In this document: positions 5,457 through 12,278 of the stretch, piece after piece
How positions within the stretch are numbered: the first letter of the stretch is position 1
Layout: each line of letters opens with the position of its first letter
Assembly (NCBI GenBank): GCA_934630905.1
Contig: CAKTXN010000030.1
Coordinates: 1 to 18,645 of the forward strand
Origin: an uncultured Eggerthellaceae bacterium
Lineage (GTDB): Bacteria > Actinomycetota > Coriobacteriia > Coriobacteriales > Eggerthellaceae
Direction of reading: 5' to 3'
DNA: 18,645 nt
Notes under the pieces: generated by a model
Told to the model about the DNA's origin: nothing
What the model saw: the letters and a program-made list of their open reading frames with translations, nothing else
Databases searched by the model: none
Position numbers and translations under genes: made by a program

Positions 5457-6218
5457 ATGGCAAAGATCAGCATTGCCAGCCTGCTTGACGCGGGCGCGCA
5501 CTTCGGTCATCAGACCCGCCGTTGGAACCCCAAGATGAAACCCTACATCTTCGGTCATCGCGGCGACATCTACATCATCGACCTCAAGAAGACCCTCATC
5601 GGCATGGACGAAGCTTACACCGCTGTGTCCAACATCGCTCGCAAGGGCGGCACCGTGCTGTTCGTGGGTACCAAGAAGCAGGCTCAGGAAGCAGTGACCG
5701 AGGCTGCAAATCGCTGCGGTCAGCCTTACGTGAACGCTCGTTGGCTGGGCGGCATGCTCACCAACTTCGCCACCATCCGCTCTCGCGTACAGCGCATGGA
5801 AGAGCTGGAAGCTATGCAGTCCGACGGTCGTATGGCTCTGCTGCCTAAGAAGGAGCAGGCTATTCTGGGCAAGGAGCTGGCTAAGCTGCAGACTAACCTC
5901 AACGGTATCCGCAACATGACGCGCGTTCCCGATGCTATCTTCATCATCGACACGAACCGCGAAGCTCTGGCCATCAACGAGGCAAAGCGTCTGCGCATCC
6001 CCGTTATCGGTACGCTTGACACGAACTGCGATCCCGATGAAGTTGCATATGGCATTCCCTGCAACGATGACGCTATCCGCTCTGTGCGCCTGATGGCCGA
6101 CTTCATTGCCGACGCTGTTTTGGCTGGTGGCGTTGCTCCTGTGACCGCCGCTGAAATGGCTCCGGAAGCTGCTGAAGAAGCTGCTGCCGAGGCTGCAGAG
6201 GCTCCTGCTGCTGAATAA
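5457..6218 (+). CDS. rpsB: 30S ribosomal protein S2
   Basis: S2 binds late to the small subunit between head and body, near S1/S21 sites. The 253-residue protein carries the family hallmarks: SLLDAGAHFGHQTRRWNPKMKPYIFG near the N-terminus, IIDLKKT, GTKKQAQEAV, RWLGGMLTNF, LPDAIFIID-type VPDAIFIIDTN, RIPVIGTLDTNCDP and IPCNDDAIRS. It ends in an Ala/Glu-rich tail often seen in actinobacterial S2. ATG at 5457 is preferred over the in-frame ATG at 5445, because GGAG at 5447-5450 sits 6 nt before it and homologues begin M-x-x-IS. It is followed by tsf after 81 nt, the usual rpsB-tsf operon. Confidence 0.95.
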   Translation: MAKISIASLLDAGAHFGHQTRRWNPKMKPYIFGHRGDIYIIDLKKTLIGMDEAYTAVSNIARKGGTVLFVGTKKQAQEAVTEAANRCGQPYVNARWLGGMLTNFATIRSRVQRMEELEAMQSDGRMALLPKKEQAILGKELAKLQTNLNGIRNMTRVPDAIFIIDTNREALAINEAKRLRIPVIGTLDTNCDPDEVAYGIPCNDDAIRSVRLMADFIADAVLAGGVAPVTAAEMAPEAAEEAAAEAAEAPAAE

Positions 6219-6256
6219 CGCAGCATTTCACCTGCTATTGCACTGTAAAATTTCCC

Positions 6257-6277
6257 GGGCGGCGCGCTGTGCCGCCC
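6257..6277 (+). promoter_or_regulatory. rpsB-tsf intergenic hairpin
   Basis: GGGCGGC (6257-6263) pairs perfectly with GCCGCCC (6271-6277) around a 7-nt loop, with no T-run after it. It is more likely an RNA processing or stability element, or a partial attenuator setting the S2 to EF-Ts ratio, than a full terminator. Confidence 0.5.
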
Positions 6278-6299
6278 TCCATTGAGAAAGGAACGAGCT

Positions 6300-7163
6300 A
6301 TGGCTGATATCACCGCTTCTATGGTTAAAGAGCTTCGCCAGATGACCGACGCTGCCATGATGGAGTGCAAGAAGGCTTTGGTCGAAGCTGAAGGCGATAT
6401 GGACAAGGCTGTTGACATTCTTCGCACCCGTGGTTTGGCTGCTGTTGCCAAGAAGGCTGGCCGTGCTACGAACGAAGGTGTTGTTTGGCCTGTTGTTGCC
6501 GCCGATGGCAAGTCTGCTATCATCTTCGAGATGAACTGCGAGACTGACTTCGTTTCTGGTAACGCTAAGTACAAAGAGTACGCTCAGCGCATTGGCGCTG
6601 CTGCTTTGCCTGCAAAGCCGGCCGACATGGACGCTTTCAAAGCTGCTAAGGGCGAAGACGGCGTGACGGTAGAGGAAATCCTTACCGATGCTATCCATAT
6701 CTTGGGCGAGAACATCCAGGTTGCTCGCTTCGAGCTTATCGAGGCCGACGCCATTGCTTCTTACATCCACATGGGTGGCAAGATTGGCGTTGTTGTGACG
6801 TTCGACACCGATTGCGATGCAACTTCTGAAACCTTCGCTGAGTATGGTCACGGCGTTGCTATGCAGGTTGCTGCTGACAACCCCGTTGCTGTTGATGCTT
6901 CTGGCGTTGACGAGGCTCTGGTTGCTCATGAGCGTGATATTTACATGGCTCAGGCTGCTGAGTCCGGCAAGCCGCAGAACATCCAGGAAAAGATGGTCGA
7001 AGGCCGCATCAACAAGTACCTGTCCGAGGTTACGCTGGTTGGCAAGTCCTACATCAAGGATCCTGACCTGACCATTGCTCAACTCACCGAGAAGACCGCC
7101 AAGGAACTCGGCGGTTCCATCAAGATTACGGGATATCGTCGTCTTTGCGTGGGTGGCGAATAA
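6300..7163 (+). CDS. tsf: elongation factor Ts
   Basis: EF-Ts is the guanine-nucleotide exchange factor that releases GDP from EF-Tu. The 287-residue protein has an N-terminal UBA-like domain (ITASMVKELRQMTDAAMMECKKAL), then the exchange core with NCETDFVSGN at about 79-88, where TDF contacts EF-Tu. C-terminal dimerisation and core repeats (HMGGKIGVVV, HGVAMQVAADNP) follow, then a YLSEVTLVGKSYIKDP segment. The start is ATG at 6300, 7 nt after an AAAGGA site; an in-frame ATG upstream at 6282 would add a non-conserved leader. It is the second gene of the rpsB operon, closed by a strong terminator. Confidence 0.96.
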   Translation: MADITASMVKELRQMTDAAMMECKKALVEAEGDMDKAVDILRTRGLAAVAKKAGRATNEGVVWPVVAADGKSAIIFEMNCETDFVSGNAKYKEYAQRIGAAALPAKPADMDAFKAAKGEDGVTVEEILTDAIHILGENIQVARFELIEADAIASYIHMGGKIGVVVTFDTDCDATSETFAEYGHGVAMQVAADNPVAVDASGVDEALVAHERDIYMAQAAESGKPQNIQEKMVEGRINKYLSEVTLVGKSYIKDPDLTIAQLTEKTAKELGGSIKITGYRRLCVGGE

Positions 7164-7247
7164 TCCACGAGCTTGATTTGCTCGCTGCAGGCTGCGCTCA
7201 TGGCGCGAAGGCCTATTCGCGTCGTCCTCGTGGCAATATAGCATTTT

Positions 7248-7277
7248 AGAAAAGCGCCTCCGGGCGCTTTTCTTTTT
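7248..7277 (+). terminator. rpsB-tsf operon terminator
   Basis: A perfect 11-bp stem (AGAAAAGCGCC at 7248-7258 with GGCGCTTTTCT at 7263-7273) has a TCCG loop and runs into five Ts. The stem is palindromic enough to work in both directions. Confidence 0.9.
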
Positions 7278-7285
7278 GTCTGAAA

Positions 7286-7347
7286 TGTTGACAAAAGGTG
7301 GGGTAATTTGTCAACAAATACCGCTGGAAGAGTTTGTCAACTATAAT
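7286..7347 (+). promoter_or_regulatory. xerD promoter with three TTTGTCAAC-type sites
   Basis: TGTTGACAAA (7286-7295) and TTTGTCAACA (7307-7316) form a perfect 10-bp inverted repeat with an 11-bp spacer. A third copy, TTTGTCAAC (7333-7341), directly abuts a consensus -10, TATAAT (7342-7347). There is no -35 hexamer at the right spacing. The expected start is about 7 bp after the -10, at or next to the xerD ATG. The arrangement suggests a regulator binding across the promoter; its identity is unknown. Confidence 0.6.
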
Positions 7348-7353
7348 GGGTGC

Positions 7354-8259
7354 ATGGGACAATTGGCAAAAGACTTTCTTTCCTATTTACGCATCGAACG
7401 AGGTAGTGCCGATAAAACAATCGAGGCGTACGGACGTGACTTGCGCAAATTCGAGGAATATTTGAATGAGCGCGGTGTTTTGCTCGAACATGCGCAGCGA
7501 AGTGACATCGTTGCGTTCCAAAACGACCTCAGCGAACAAGGTTTTGCTGCAACAAGCATCAAACGTACGCTCTCCACCATCAAGGGCTTCTTCAAATTTC
7601 TGGTGCGCGAGGGTTATCGCGAAGATAATCCGGCCGATGTCCTTTATCCGCCGAAAACCCCGCAACTTCTCCCTTATGTTTTGAGCATCGATCAAGTAAC
7701 GGAGCTTCTTGACCAGCCATTTCCTGCTACTTCAGCTGGTCTTCGTGATAAGGCGATCTTGGAGCTGCTTTACGGTTGCGGCTTACGCGTGAGCGAGCTT
7801 ACCGGTCTGAATTTGCACGATATCCAATTCGATCAGGGCTTTTTACGCGTGCGCGGAAAAGGCGACAAAGATCGTATCTCTCCCATTTCGGGCGCAGCTG
7901 CTCGCGCACTTGATGATTATCTGCAAAATGCGCGCGGACCGCTTTCCTTAGCAGGGGAGCGTCCCACGCCCGCGGTGTTCTTGAACACGCGCGGAACGCG
8001 GCTTTCCCGTCAAAGCGTCCATAAAATCGTGGCAAACGCGGGGCTTGCCGTTGGCGTGAAAGGGTTGCATCCCCATACGTTACGGCATTCGTATGCAACG
8101 CATATGCTCGAAGGGGGAGCGGATCTGCGCACTATCCAAGAAATCTTGGGCCATTCCGATATCTCCACCACGCAAATCTACACGCATGTCAGCCGCACCC
8201 ATATTCGCGAAGAGTATCTGAACGCTCATCCGCGCGCCCATGTGAAGCCAGCGAAGTAG
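7354..8259 (+). CDS. xerD: tyrosine recombinase XerD-like
   Basis: Xer recombinases act at dif with FtsK to resolve chromosome dimers during division. The 301-residue protein has an N-terminal SAM-like core-binding domain (FLSYLRIERGSADKTIEAYGRDL) and a C-terminal catalytic domain with all expected residues: Arg145 in YGCGLRVSEL, Lys172 in GKGDKDR, His241 and Arg244 in HTLRHSYATHMLE, His267 in LGHSDISTTQIYTHV, and the nucleophile Tyr276. ATG at 7354 is chosen because homologues begin here; upstream in-frame starts would add residues encoded across the promoter. No ribosome site precedes it and the -10 ends only 6 bp upstream, so the mRNA is probably leaderless. The symbol could be xerC or a single Xer; its place outside any mobile element favours a housekeeping Xer. 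Confidence 0.88.
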   Translation: MGQLAKDFLSYLRIERGSADKTIEAYGRDLRKFEEYLNERGVLLEHAQRSDIVAFQNDLSEQGFAATSIKRTLSTIKGFFKFLVREGYREDNPADVLYPPKTPQLLPYVLSIDQVTELLDQPFPATSAGLRDKAILELLYGCGLRVSELTGLNLHDIQFDQGFLRVRGKGDKDRISPISGAAARALDDYLQNARGPLSLAGERPTPAVFLNTRGTRLSRQSVHKIVANAGLAVGVKGLHPHTLRHSYATHMLEGGADLRTIQEILGHSDISTTQIYTHVSRTHIREEYLNAHPRAHVKPAK

Positions 8260-8468
8260 CTGCCGTGCCCCCGAGGCCTGCCGCCGTTGCGCTTGCCGTG
8301 CTTGCAATCCACACGCACCCACACCCGTTGACGCTTTCCTTGCTGTTGCGCTGCCATCGCGGCGCTTCTTGCCAGCTAGTTACCACTTGCGCATCTTTCA
8401 CCGGCTTTCACGGCGTTATTCCCGTCTAAAAAATAAATAGCATCTCTATCAAAAAATAGTGCGTATCC

Positions 8469-8498
8469 ATCGCCTCGTTGAAAAACGGGGCGATTTTT
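8469..8498 (+). terminator. terminator between xerD and the dcw cluster
   Basis: An 11-bp stem with one U-G wobble (ATCGCCTCGTT at 8469-8479 with AACGGGGCGAT at 8484-8494) closes a GAAA tetraloop and is followed by Ts. It marks the boundary between xerD and the mraZ operon. Confidence 0.85.
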
Positions 8499-8508
8499 GT
8501 GCCATGTG

Positions 8509-8571
8509 TGGGAAATTGAACATAAATGGGTGGGTTTGGGTTGTTTTGTGGGGAAAAGTGTTTATACTGGG
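8509..8571 (+). promoter_or_regulatory. mraZ (dcw) promoter with TGGG repeats
   Basis: A -10-like TATACT (8563-8568) has a TTGTTT (8541-8546) 16 bp upstream. TGGG direct repeats stand at 8509, 8527, 8531, 8537, 8549 and 8568. The 8527 and 8537 copies are 10 bp apart, the spacing of MraZ-binding TGGGN repeats described in E. coli. MraZ is known to bind such arrays upstream of its own gene, so autoregulation of the cluster is likely. Confidence 0.6.
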
Positions 8572-8618
8572 TCATACGGAAAGCAAAGGGCGTACTGTCT
8601 GCGAAAGGAGGTAACACG

Positions 8619-9056
8619 GTGATCGACCTTATGGGCCAATACAGCTACAAGGTTGACGCTAAGGGCCGTGTTGCGCTTCCGCCGAAGTTTGCCAAAGAGC
8701 TTTCCAAGGAATTGATTGTGACGTTGAATCCTGACAAAACCTGTCTGCTGCTTTTCGAACCCGAGGGCTTCAATGAGTGGGTGAAGCGCTTCTTCGAAAG
8801 CGACGGCGGTTTCCAGCAATCCAATCCGCGCCACGAGCAAATCAGAAGTGTGTTGAAAGGCCGTGCAAAAGAAATTGAAACGGACTCCGCCGGCCGCATC
8901 AACATTCCTTCCGATCAACGCGAGGCAGCGGGCATTGGCTCTACGGCCGTGTTCATTGGTAACACCGGTTACGTTGAGATCTGGGATCCTCAGGCACGCG
9001 AAGCATTCGAATCCGATATCGATTTGGCAGCTCTACTTTACGGCACTGCCGAATAG
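8619..9056 (+). CDS. mraZ: transcriptional regulator MraZ
   Basis: MraZ is a ring-forming DNA-binding protein of the AbrB/SpoVT fold that regulates the division and cell-wall cluster it heads. The 145-residue protein has two tandem domains with the diagnostic D-x-x-x-R motifs: VDAKGRVALPPKF near residues 13-25 and TDSAGRINIPSDQ near 88-100. Between them lies LLLFEPEGFNEWVKRF. GTG at 8619 is chosen because AAAGGAGG (8604-8611) sits 7 nt before it; an in-frame ATG at 8631 is less well placed. Only 4 nt separate its stop from the rsmH start, so the two are probably translationally coupled. Confidence 0.95.
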   Translation: MIDLMGQYSYKVDAKGRVALPPKFAKELSKELIVTLNPDKTCLLLFEPEGFNEWVKRFFESDGGFQQSNPRHEQIRSVLKGRAKEIETDSAGRINIPSDQREAAGIGSTAVFIGNTGYVEIWDPQAREAFESDIDLAALLYGTAE

Positions 9057-9060
9057 CACC

Positions 9061-10023
9061 TTGACTGAAGAATTTAGGCACATACCCGTCCTGCTCCCCG
9101 AGTGCCTCGATGCACTCGCGCTCAAATCACACACCGTATTCGTGGATTCCACGCTCGGTGGGGCAGGGCATTCCCTGGAAGTGGCCAAGCGCCTTGGTCC
9201 GGAAGGAATGCTCATCGGCATCGATCAAGATGACGTGGCGCTTGCCGCCGCGCAAACTCGGCTTGAATCGCTGCCCGATGAGACGCGTCCGCAGCTTGCC
9301 TTGCTGAAAGGCAACTTCGGGAACATGGATGAGCTTTTGATGAGCATCCCTGTTCCCGGTATCGACGCGGTTCTTTTCGACCTGGGTGTTTCTTCCGTGC
9401 AGATTGACACGCCAGACCGGGGCTTTTCCTTCAAAGAGGATTGCCCGTTGGATATGCGTATGGATGGTTCGGGTAAACTCACTACTTTAACCGCAGCAGA
9501 GATCGTCAACACTTATACCGCAGCAGATCTCACCCGAATCATTCGCAGCTATTCCGACGAACGGTGGGCAAGTCGAATTGCGCAGTTCATTGTGACCGCG
9601 CGTCAGCGTCAGCCTATCGAAACAAGCGGGCAGCTCGTTGAAATCATCAAGAGTGCCATTCCCGCTTCGGCGCGTCGCGCTGGTGGGCATCCTGCAAAGC
9701 GCACGTTTCAGGCACTGCGCATCGAGGTAAACGATGAGCTGGGCGTTTTGAAGCGAGGTCTGGAGGCAGCCGTGCGTTGGCTGAACCCCGGGGGCCGCAT
9801 TGCGGTCATAACGTATCATTCCCTGGAAGACCGCATTGTGAAGGACCTCTTTGCCGAGTATGCGAATCGCTGCACGTGTCCGCCCGATTTGCCGGTGTGT
9901 GCTTGTGGTCACGCGCCCCTGCTCAAACAGGTAAGTCGTAAGCCTATTCTTCCTACCAAGGACGAAATTGAAAGAAATCCGCGCTCTCGCAGCGCGAAAT
10001 TGAGAGTCGCAGAAAAGTTATAG
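9061..10023 (+). CDS. rsmH: 16S rRNA (cytosine-1402-N4)-methyltransferase RsmH
   Basis: RsmH (MraW) methylates N4 of C1402 in the ribosomal P site using AdoMet. The 320-residue protein shows the motifs in order: RHIPVLLPECLDAL, STLGGAGHS (AdoMet loop), DLGVSSVQIDTPDRGFSF, PLDMRMD, HPAKRTFQALRIEVNDEL, ITYHSLEDRIVK, a cysteine-rich CTCPPDLPVCACG, and NPRSRSAKLRV. TTG at 9061 is the only sensible start: it lies 4 nt after the mraZ stop, and the first residues (TEEFRHIPVLL) match homologues. No Shine-Dalgarno sequence precedes it, implying coupling to mraZ translation. The open frame continues upstream inside mraZ but that extension is not conserved protein. Confidence 0.94.
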   Translation: MTEEFRHIPVLLPECLDALALKSHTVFVDSTLGGAGHSLEVAKRLGPEGMLIGIDQDDVALAAAQTRLESLPDETRPQLALLKGNFGNMDELLMSIPVPGIDAVLFDLGVSSVQIDTPDRGFSFKEDCPLDMRMDGSGKLTTLTAAEIVNTYTAADLTRIIRSYSDERWASRIAQFIVTARQRQPIETSGQLVEIIKSAIPASARRAGGHPAKRTFQALRIEVNDELGVLKRGLEAAVRWLNPGGRIAVITYHSLEDRIVKDLFAEYANRCTCPPDLPVCACGHAPLLKQVSRKPILPTKDEIERNPRSRSAKLRVAEKL

Positions 10024-10038
10024 AGCCGAGGCATTTCG

Positions 10039-10521
10039 TTGCCTCGTGAAAGTGAGAAATTCGTGGCAACCGCTGCTCGTGCATATCAAGATTCACGGTT
10101 CGAAAGGGCATATCAGCCTTCTCGTCCTGGCGTGCGCGTGCATACTACGCATCAGCGACAGGAAGGCGCATCGACAAATACCCTGATAGCTGCTGCTGCC
10201 TTTGCAATGGTTATTGCGGTTGTCTTTGCAATTTTCGCTGCAGTGCACGTTATTCTTGACTCCGCATCTGTTACGCTTTCCATGGAATCCCAGAAAGTTG
10301 CTTCGGAACTGGTTGACGCGCGCCACGAGGGCAGCTTGCTTGAAGTCGAAGTGAGCGCGCTTTCCAACCCTACGCGCATTCAGGAAGCAGCAAACGATTT
10401 GGGCATGATTTCTCCCGAGACGGCTACCGTTATCAAACTCGGTGAAGATGTTGTGGTTACGAACGCGCAAGGGGATCTTTCGTTGGCGGGAAGCCTTAGG
10501 GTTGTAGCACGCAACTCGTAA
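10039..10521 (+). CDS. ftsL: cell division protein FtsL-like
   Basis: FtsL is a single-pass membrane protein that, with its DivIC/FtsB partner, activates the FtsW-FtsI synthase at the septum. The 160-residue protein has a basic cytoplasmic tail (1-47), one membrane helix at about 48-73 (LIAAAAFAMVIAVVFAIFAA), then a likely coiled coil (75-110). The family-like ending NPTRIQEAANDLGMISPE follows. Position between rsmH and ftsI is the usual place for ftsL. TTG at 10039 is preferred, with GAGG 7 nt upstream; GTG at 10063 is the alternative and would shorten the tail by 8 residues. FtsL sequences are poorly conserved, so identity rests on topology and context. Confidence 0.8.
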   Translation: MPRESEKFVATAARAYQDSRFERAYQPSRPGVRVHTTHQRQEGASTNTLIAAAAFAMVIAVVFAIFAAVHVILDSASVTLSMESQKVASELVDARHEGSLLEVEVSALSNPTRIQEAANDLGMISPETATVIKLGEDVVVTNAQGDLSLAGSLRVVARNS

Positions 10522-10536
10522 GGAGGGTTTTCCTTC

Positions 10537-12267
10537 ATGTCCCGCAATAATGACAGCAACTCAAGACGCGCTTATTCGGAAAACGCCCCGCGTGCGGCGT
10601 TCGGCGGTGCGGATAGCATCTTCGAACGACGTTTCCGCATTGCTTTCGCCTTGGTTATTGCTATCGTGGTCATATTCGGCCTTCAGCTTTTGCGCTTGCA
10701 GGTGTTCCAAGCGGCGGATAATGCTGCGATGGGGCAGGCTGCGCGTGCGTCAACCACGAAGCTTTTGGCGCATCGCGGTACTATTTACGACCGAAACGGC
10801 AACGTTTTGGCCACAAGCGTTGAAGTGAAGTCGGTTTATTGCGACCCCACGCTCATCTCGGACTTGCAGGAAGAAGCGCAAGACGTTGCTTCCGTTTTGG
10901 GCAACAGCGTGGAGTATTACTCTGACATCATGACCACGGCGAATTCCCGTTATGTATGTGTGGCGCGCAAGATTTCGGTTGAAACGGCCGAAAAACTCAT
11001 CGAGATGAACCTTGACGGCTTCTATTACGAAGACGAACTCGATCGCGTTTATCCGTATGGCCAGGCGGGCGGCCAGGTTATCGGCTGTTTGGATTCCGAT
11101 GGCGCGGGATTTACCGGCCTTGAAGCATATTACGATGACATTCTGAAAGGCACGGATGGCATCAAGCGCGCGCAAGCAGGTGTGGGCGGCGCCGCTATTC
11201 CGGGCACCGTGTACGAGCAGGTCGAACCGGTAGACGGCGAAGACATCATGATCTCAATTGATATCGAGATGCAGGCGCTTCTGGAAGAGCAGATTACGGC
11301 TTCCGCGGAAAAGCTTGATGCCGATAGTTCATCTGCGGTCCTTATGGATGCGGGAACAGGCGAGATTTACGCAGCAGCATCGCTTCCCCTGTTCAACCCT
11401 TCGGATCGAACCACGGTAGAGGCAGGCGCGACCGACCTGAAATGTGTCACGCATGCCTTTGAGCCGGGCTCGGTGTTCAAGACCGTATCGGCTCTTTCGC
11501 TTTTGGAAAACGATGTCATGACCCCCGAAGATGAGTTGGAATGCCCTGTTGAGCTTGAGGCGGACAACTACATCATTACCGATGCGCATGATCGCGATGC
11601 GTGCACGTATTCGTTGCGCGATATCCTGGCGTATTCGTCGAACGTGGGCATTGCGCTTTCCATTGAGAAACTGGGATTCACGCCGTTCTACGAAGAGATC
11701 AACAAGTACTTGCTTACGCAGACAACGGGCGTGGATTATCCCAACGAAAGCGCTGGTTATCTGCTTGATCGGAATTCGTGGTCGCTCATTCAGGGCTATA
11801 ACGTGTCGTTTGGCCAAGGTGTTATGAACACGCCGCTGCAAATGGCGCGCTTCTATGGCATTCTTGAGAACGATGGCGTGGCGGTTACCCCGCATTTCCT
11901 TATTGCGCTGCCGCAAACCGGCGAATACGTGACGTACGATACGCAGGAAGTGACAACGGATATGCAGGCGCTTGATGAAACGGTAGACATGCTGACCTCG
12001 GTTGTCGAGTACGGTACCGCAAAAGATGCCGCAATTGATGGCTATACGGTTGCGGGCAAAACATCCACGGCGGAAGTCGCTTCCGACCAGGGAGGATATA
12101 AGGAAGGCGTTTATAATCTGGCGTTTTGCGGCTTTCTTCCCGACTCCACCAGCAAATTGGTATGTTTTGTGACAACCGGCGAGACGCCCTACCAAACAAA
12201 TGTATGCGCCCCGTTTAAGGCTATAATGTCATATGCTATAGAGCGATATAAAATTTCGCCGAAATAA
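10537..12267 (+). CDS. ftsI: class B penicillin-binding protein FtsI/PBP3 (transpeptidase)
   Basis: This septal transpeptidase cross-links peptidoglycan together with FtsW. The 576-residue protein has an N-terminal membrane anchor at about 34-51, a pedestal domain starting AHRGTIYDRNGNVLAT, and the transpeptidase domain. The active Ser312 and Lys315 lie in FEPGSVFKTVSAL, S367-S-N369 in YSSNVGI, and the third motif is K508-T-S510 (AGKTSTAE) where most class B enzymes have KTG. There are no PASTA domains; it ends shortly after the catalytic domain. The ATG follows AAGGAGG at 10 nt, and that site overlaps the ftsL stop. It is called FtsI by position in the dcw cluster; SpoVD-like naming is possible but sporulation is not expected here. 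Confidence 0.93.
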   Translation: MSRNNDSNSRRAYSENAPRAAFGGADSIFERRFRIAFALVIAIVVIFGLQLLRLQVFQAADNAAMGQAARASTTKLLAHRGTIYDRNGNVLATSVEVKSVYCDPTLISDLQEEAQDVASVLGNSVEYYSDIMTTANSRYVCVARKISVETAEKLIEMNLDGFYYEDELDRVYPYGQAGGQVIGCLDSDGAGFTGLEAYYDDILKGTDGIKRAQAGVGGAAIPGTVYEQVEPVDGEDIMISIDIEMQALLEEQITASAEKLDADSSSAVLMDAGTGEIYAAASLPLFNPSDRTTVEAGATDLKCVTHAFEPGSVFKTVSALSLLENDVMTPEDELECPVELEADNYIITDAHDRDACTYSLRDILAYSSNVGIALSIEKLGFTPFYEEINKYLLTQTTGVDYPNESAGYLLDRNSWSLIQGYNVSFGQGVMNTPLQMARFYGILENDGVAVTPHFLIALPQTGEYVTYDTQEVTTDMQALDETVDMLTSVVEYGTAKDAAIDGYTVAGKTSTAEVASDQGGYKEGVYNLAFCGFLPDSTSKLVCFVTTGETPYQTNVCAPFKAIMSYAIERYKISPK

Positions 12268-12278
12268 GGGAGAATCTC

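Larger units (their letters stand above)
8260..8618. other. xerD-mraZ intergenic region
   Basis: About 200 bp after xerD hold no recognisable gene. An A/T-rich patch at about 8425-8460 precedes the xerD terminator. The right part carries the mraZ promoter and TGGG repeats. No other structure is evident. Confidence 0.5.

Noticed and set aside
6228..7244. 338-codon minus-strand open frame opposite tsf
   Set aside because: It is a shadow of tsf codon bias; EF-Ts on the plus strand is unambiguous.
7276..7353. Upstream in-frame ATG start for xerD (26 extra residues)
   Set aside because: The extension is encoded by the terminator T-run, the operator repeats and the promoter, and does not resemble Xer N-termini.
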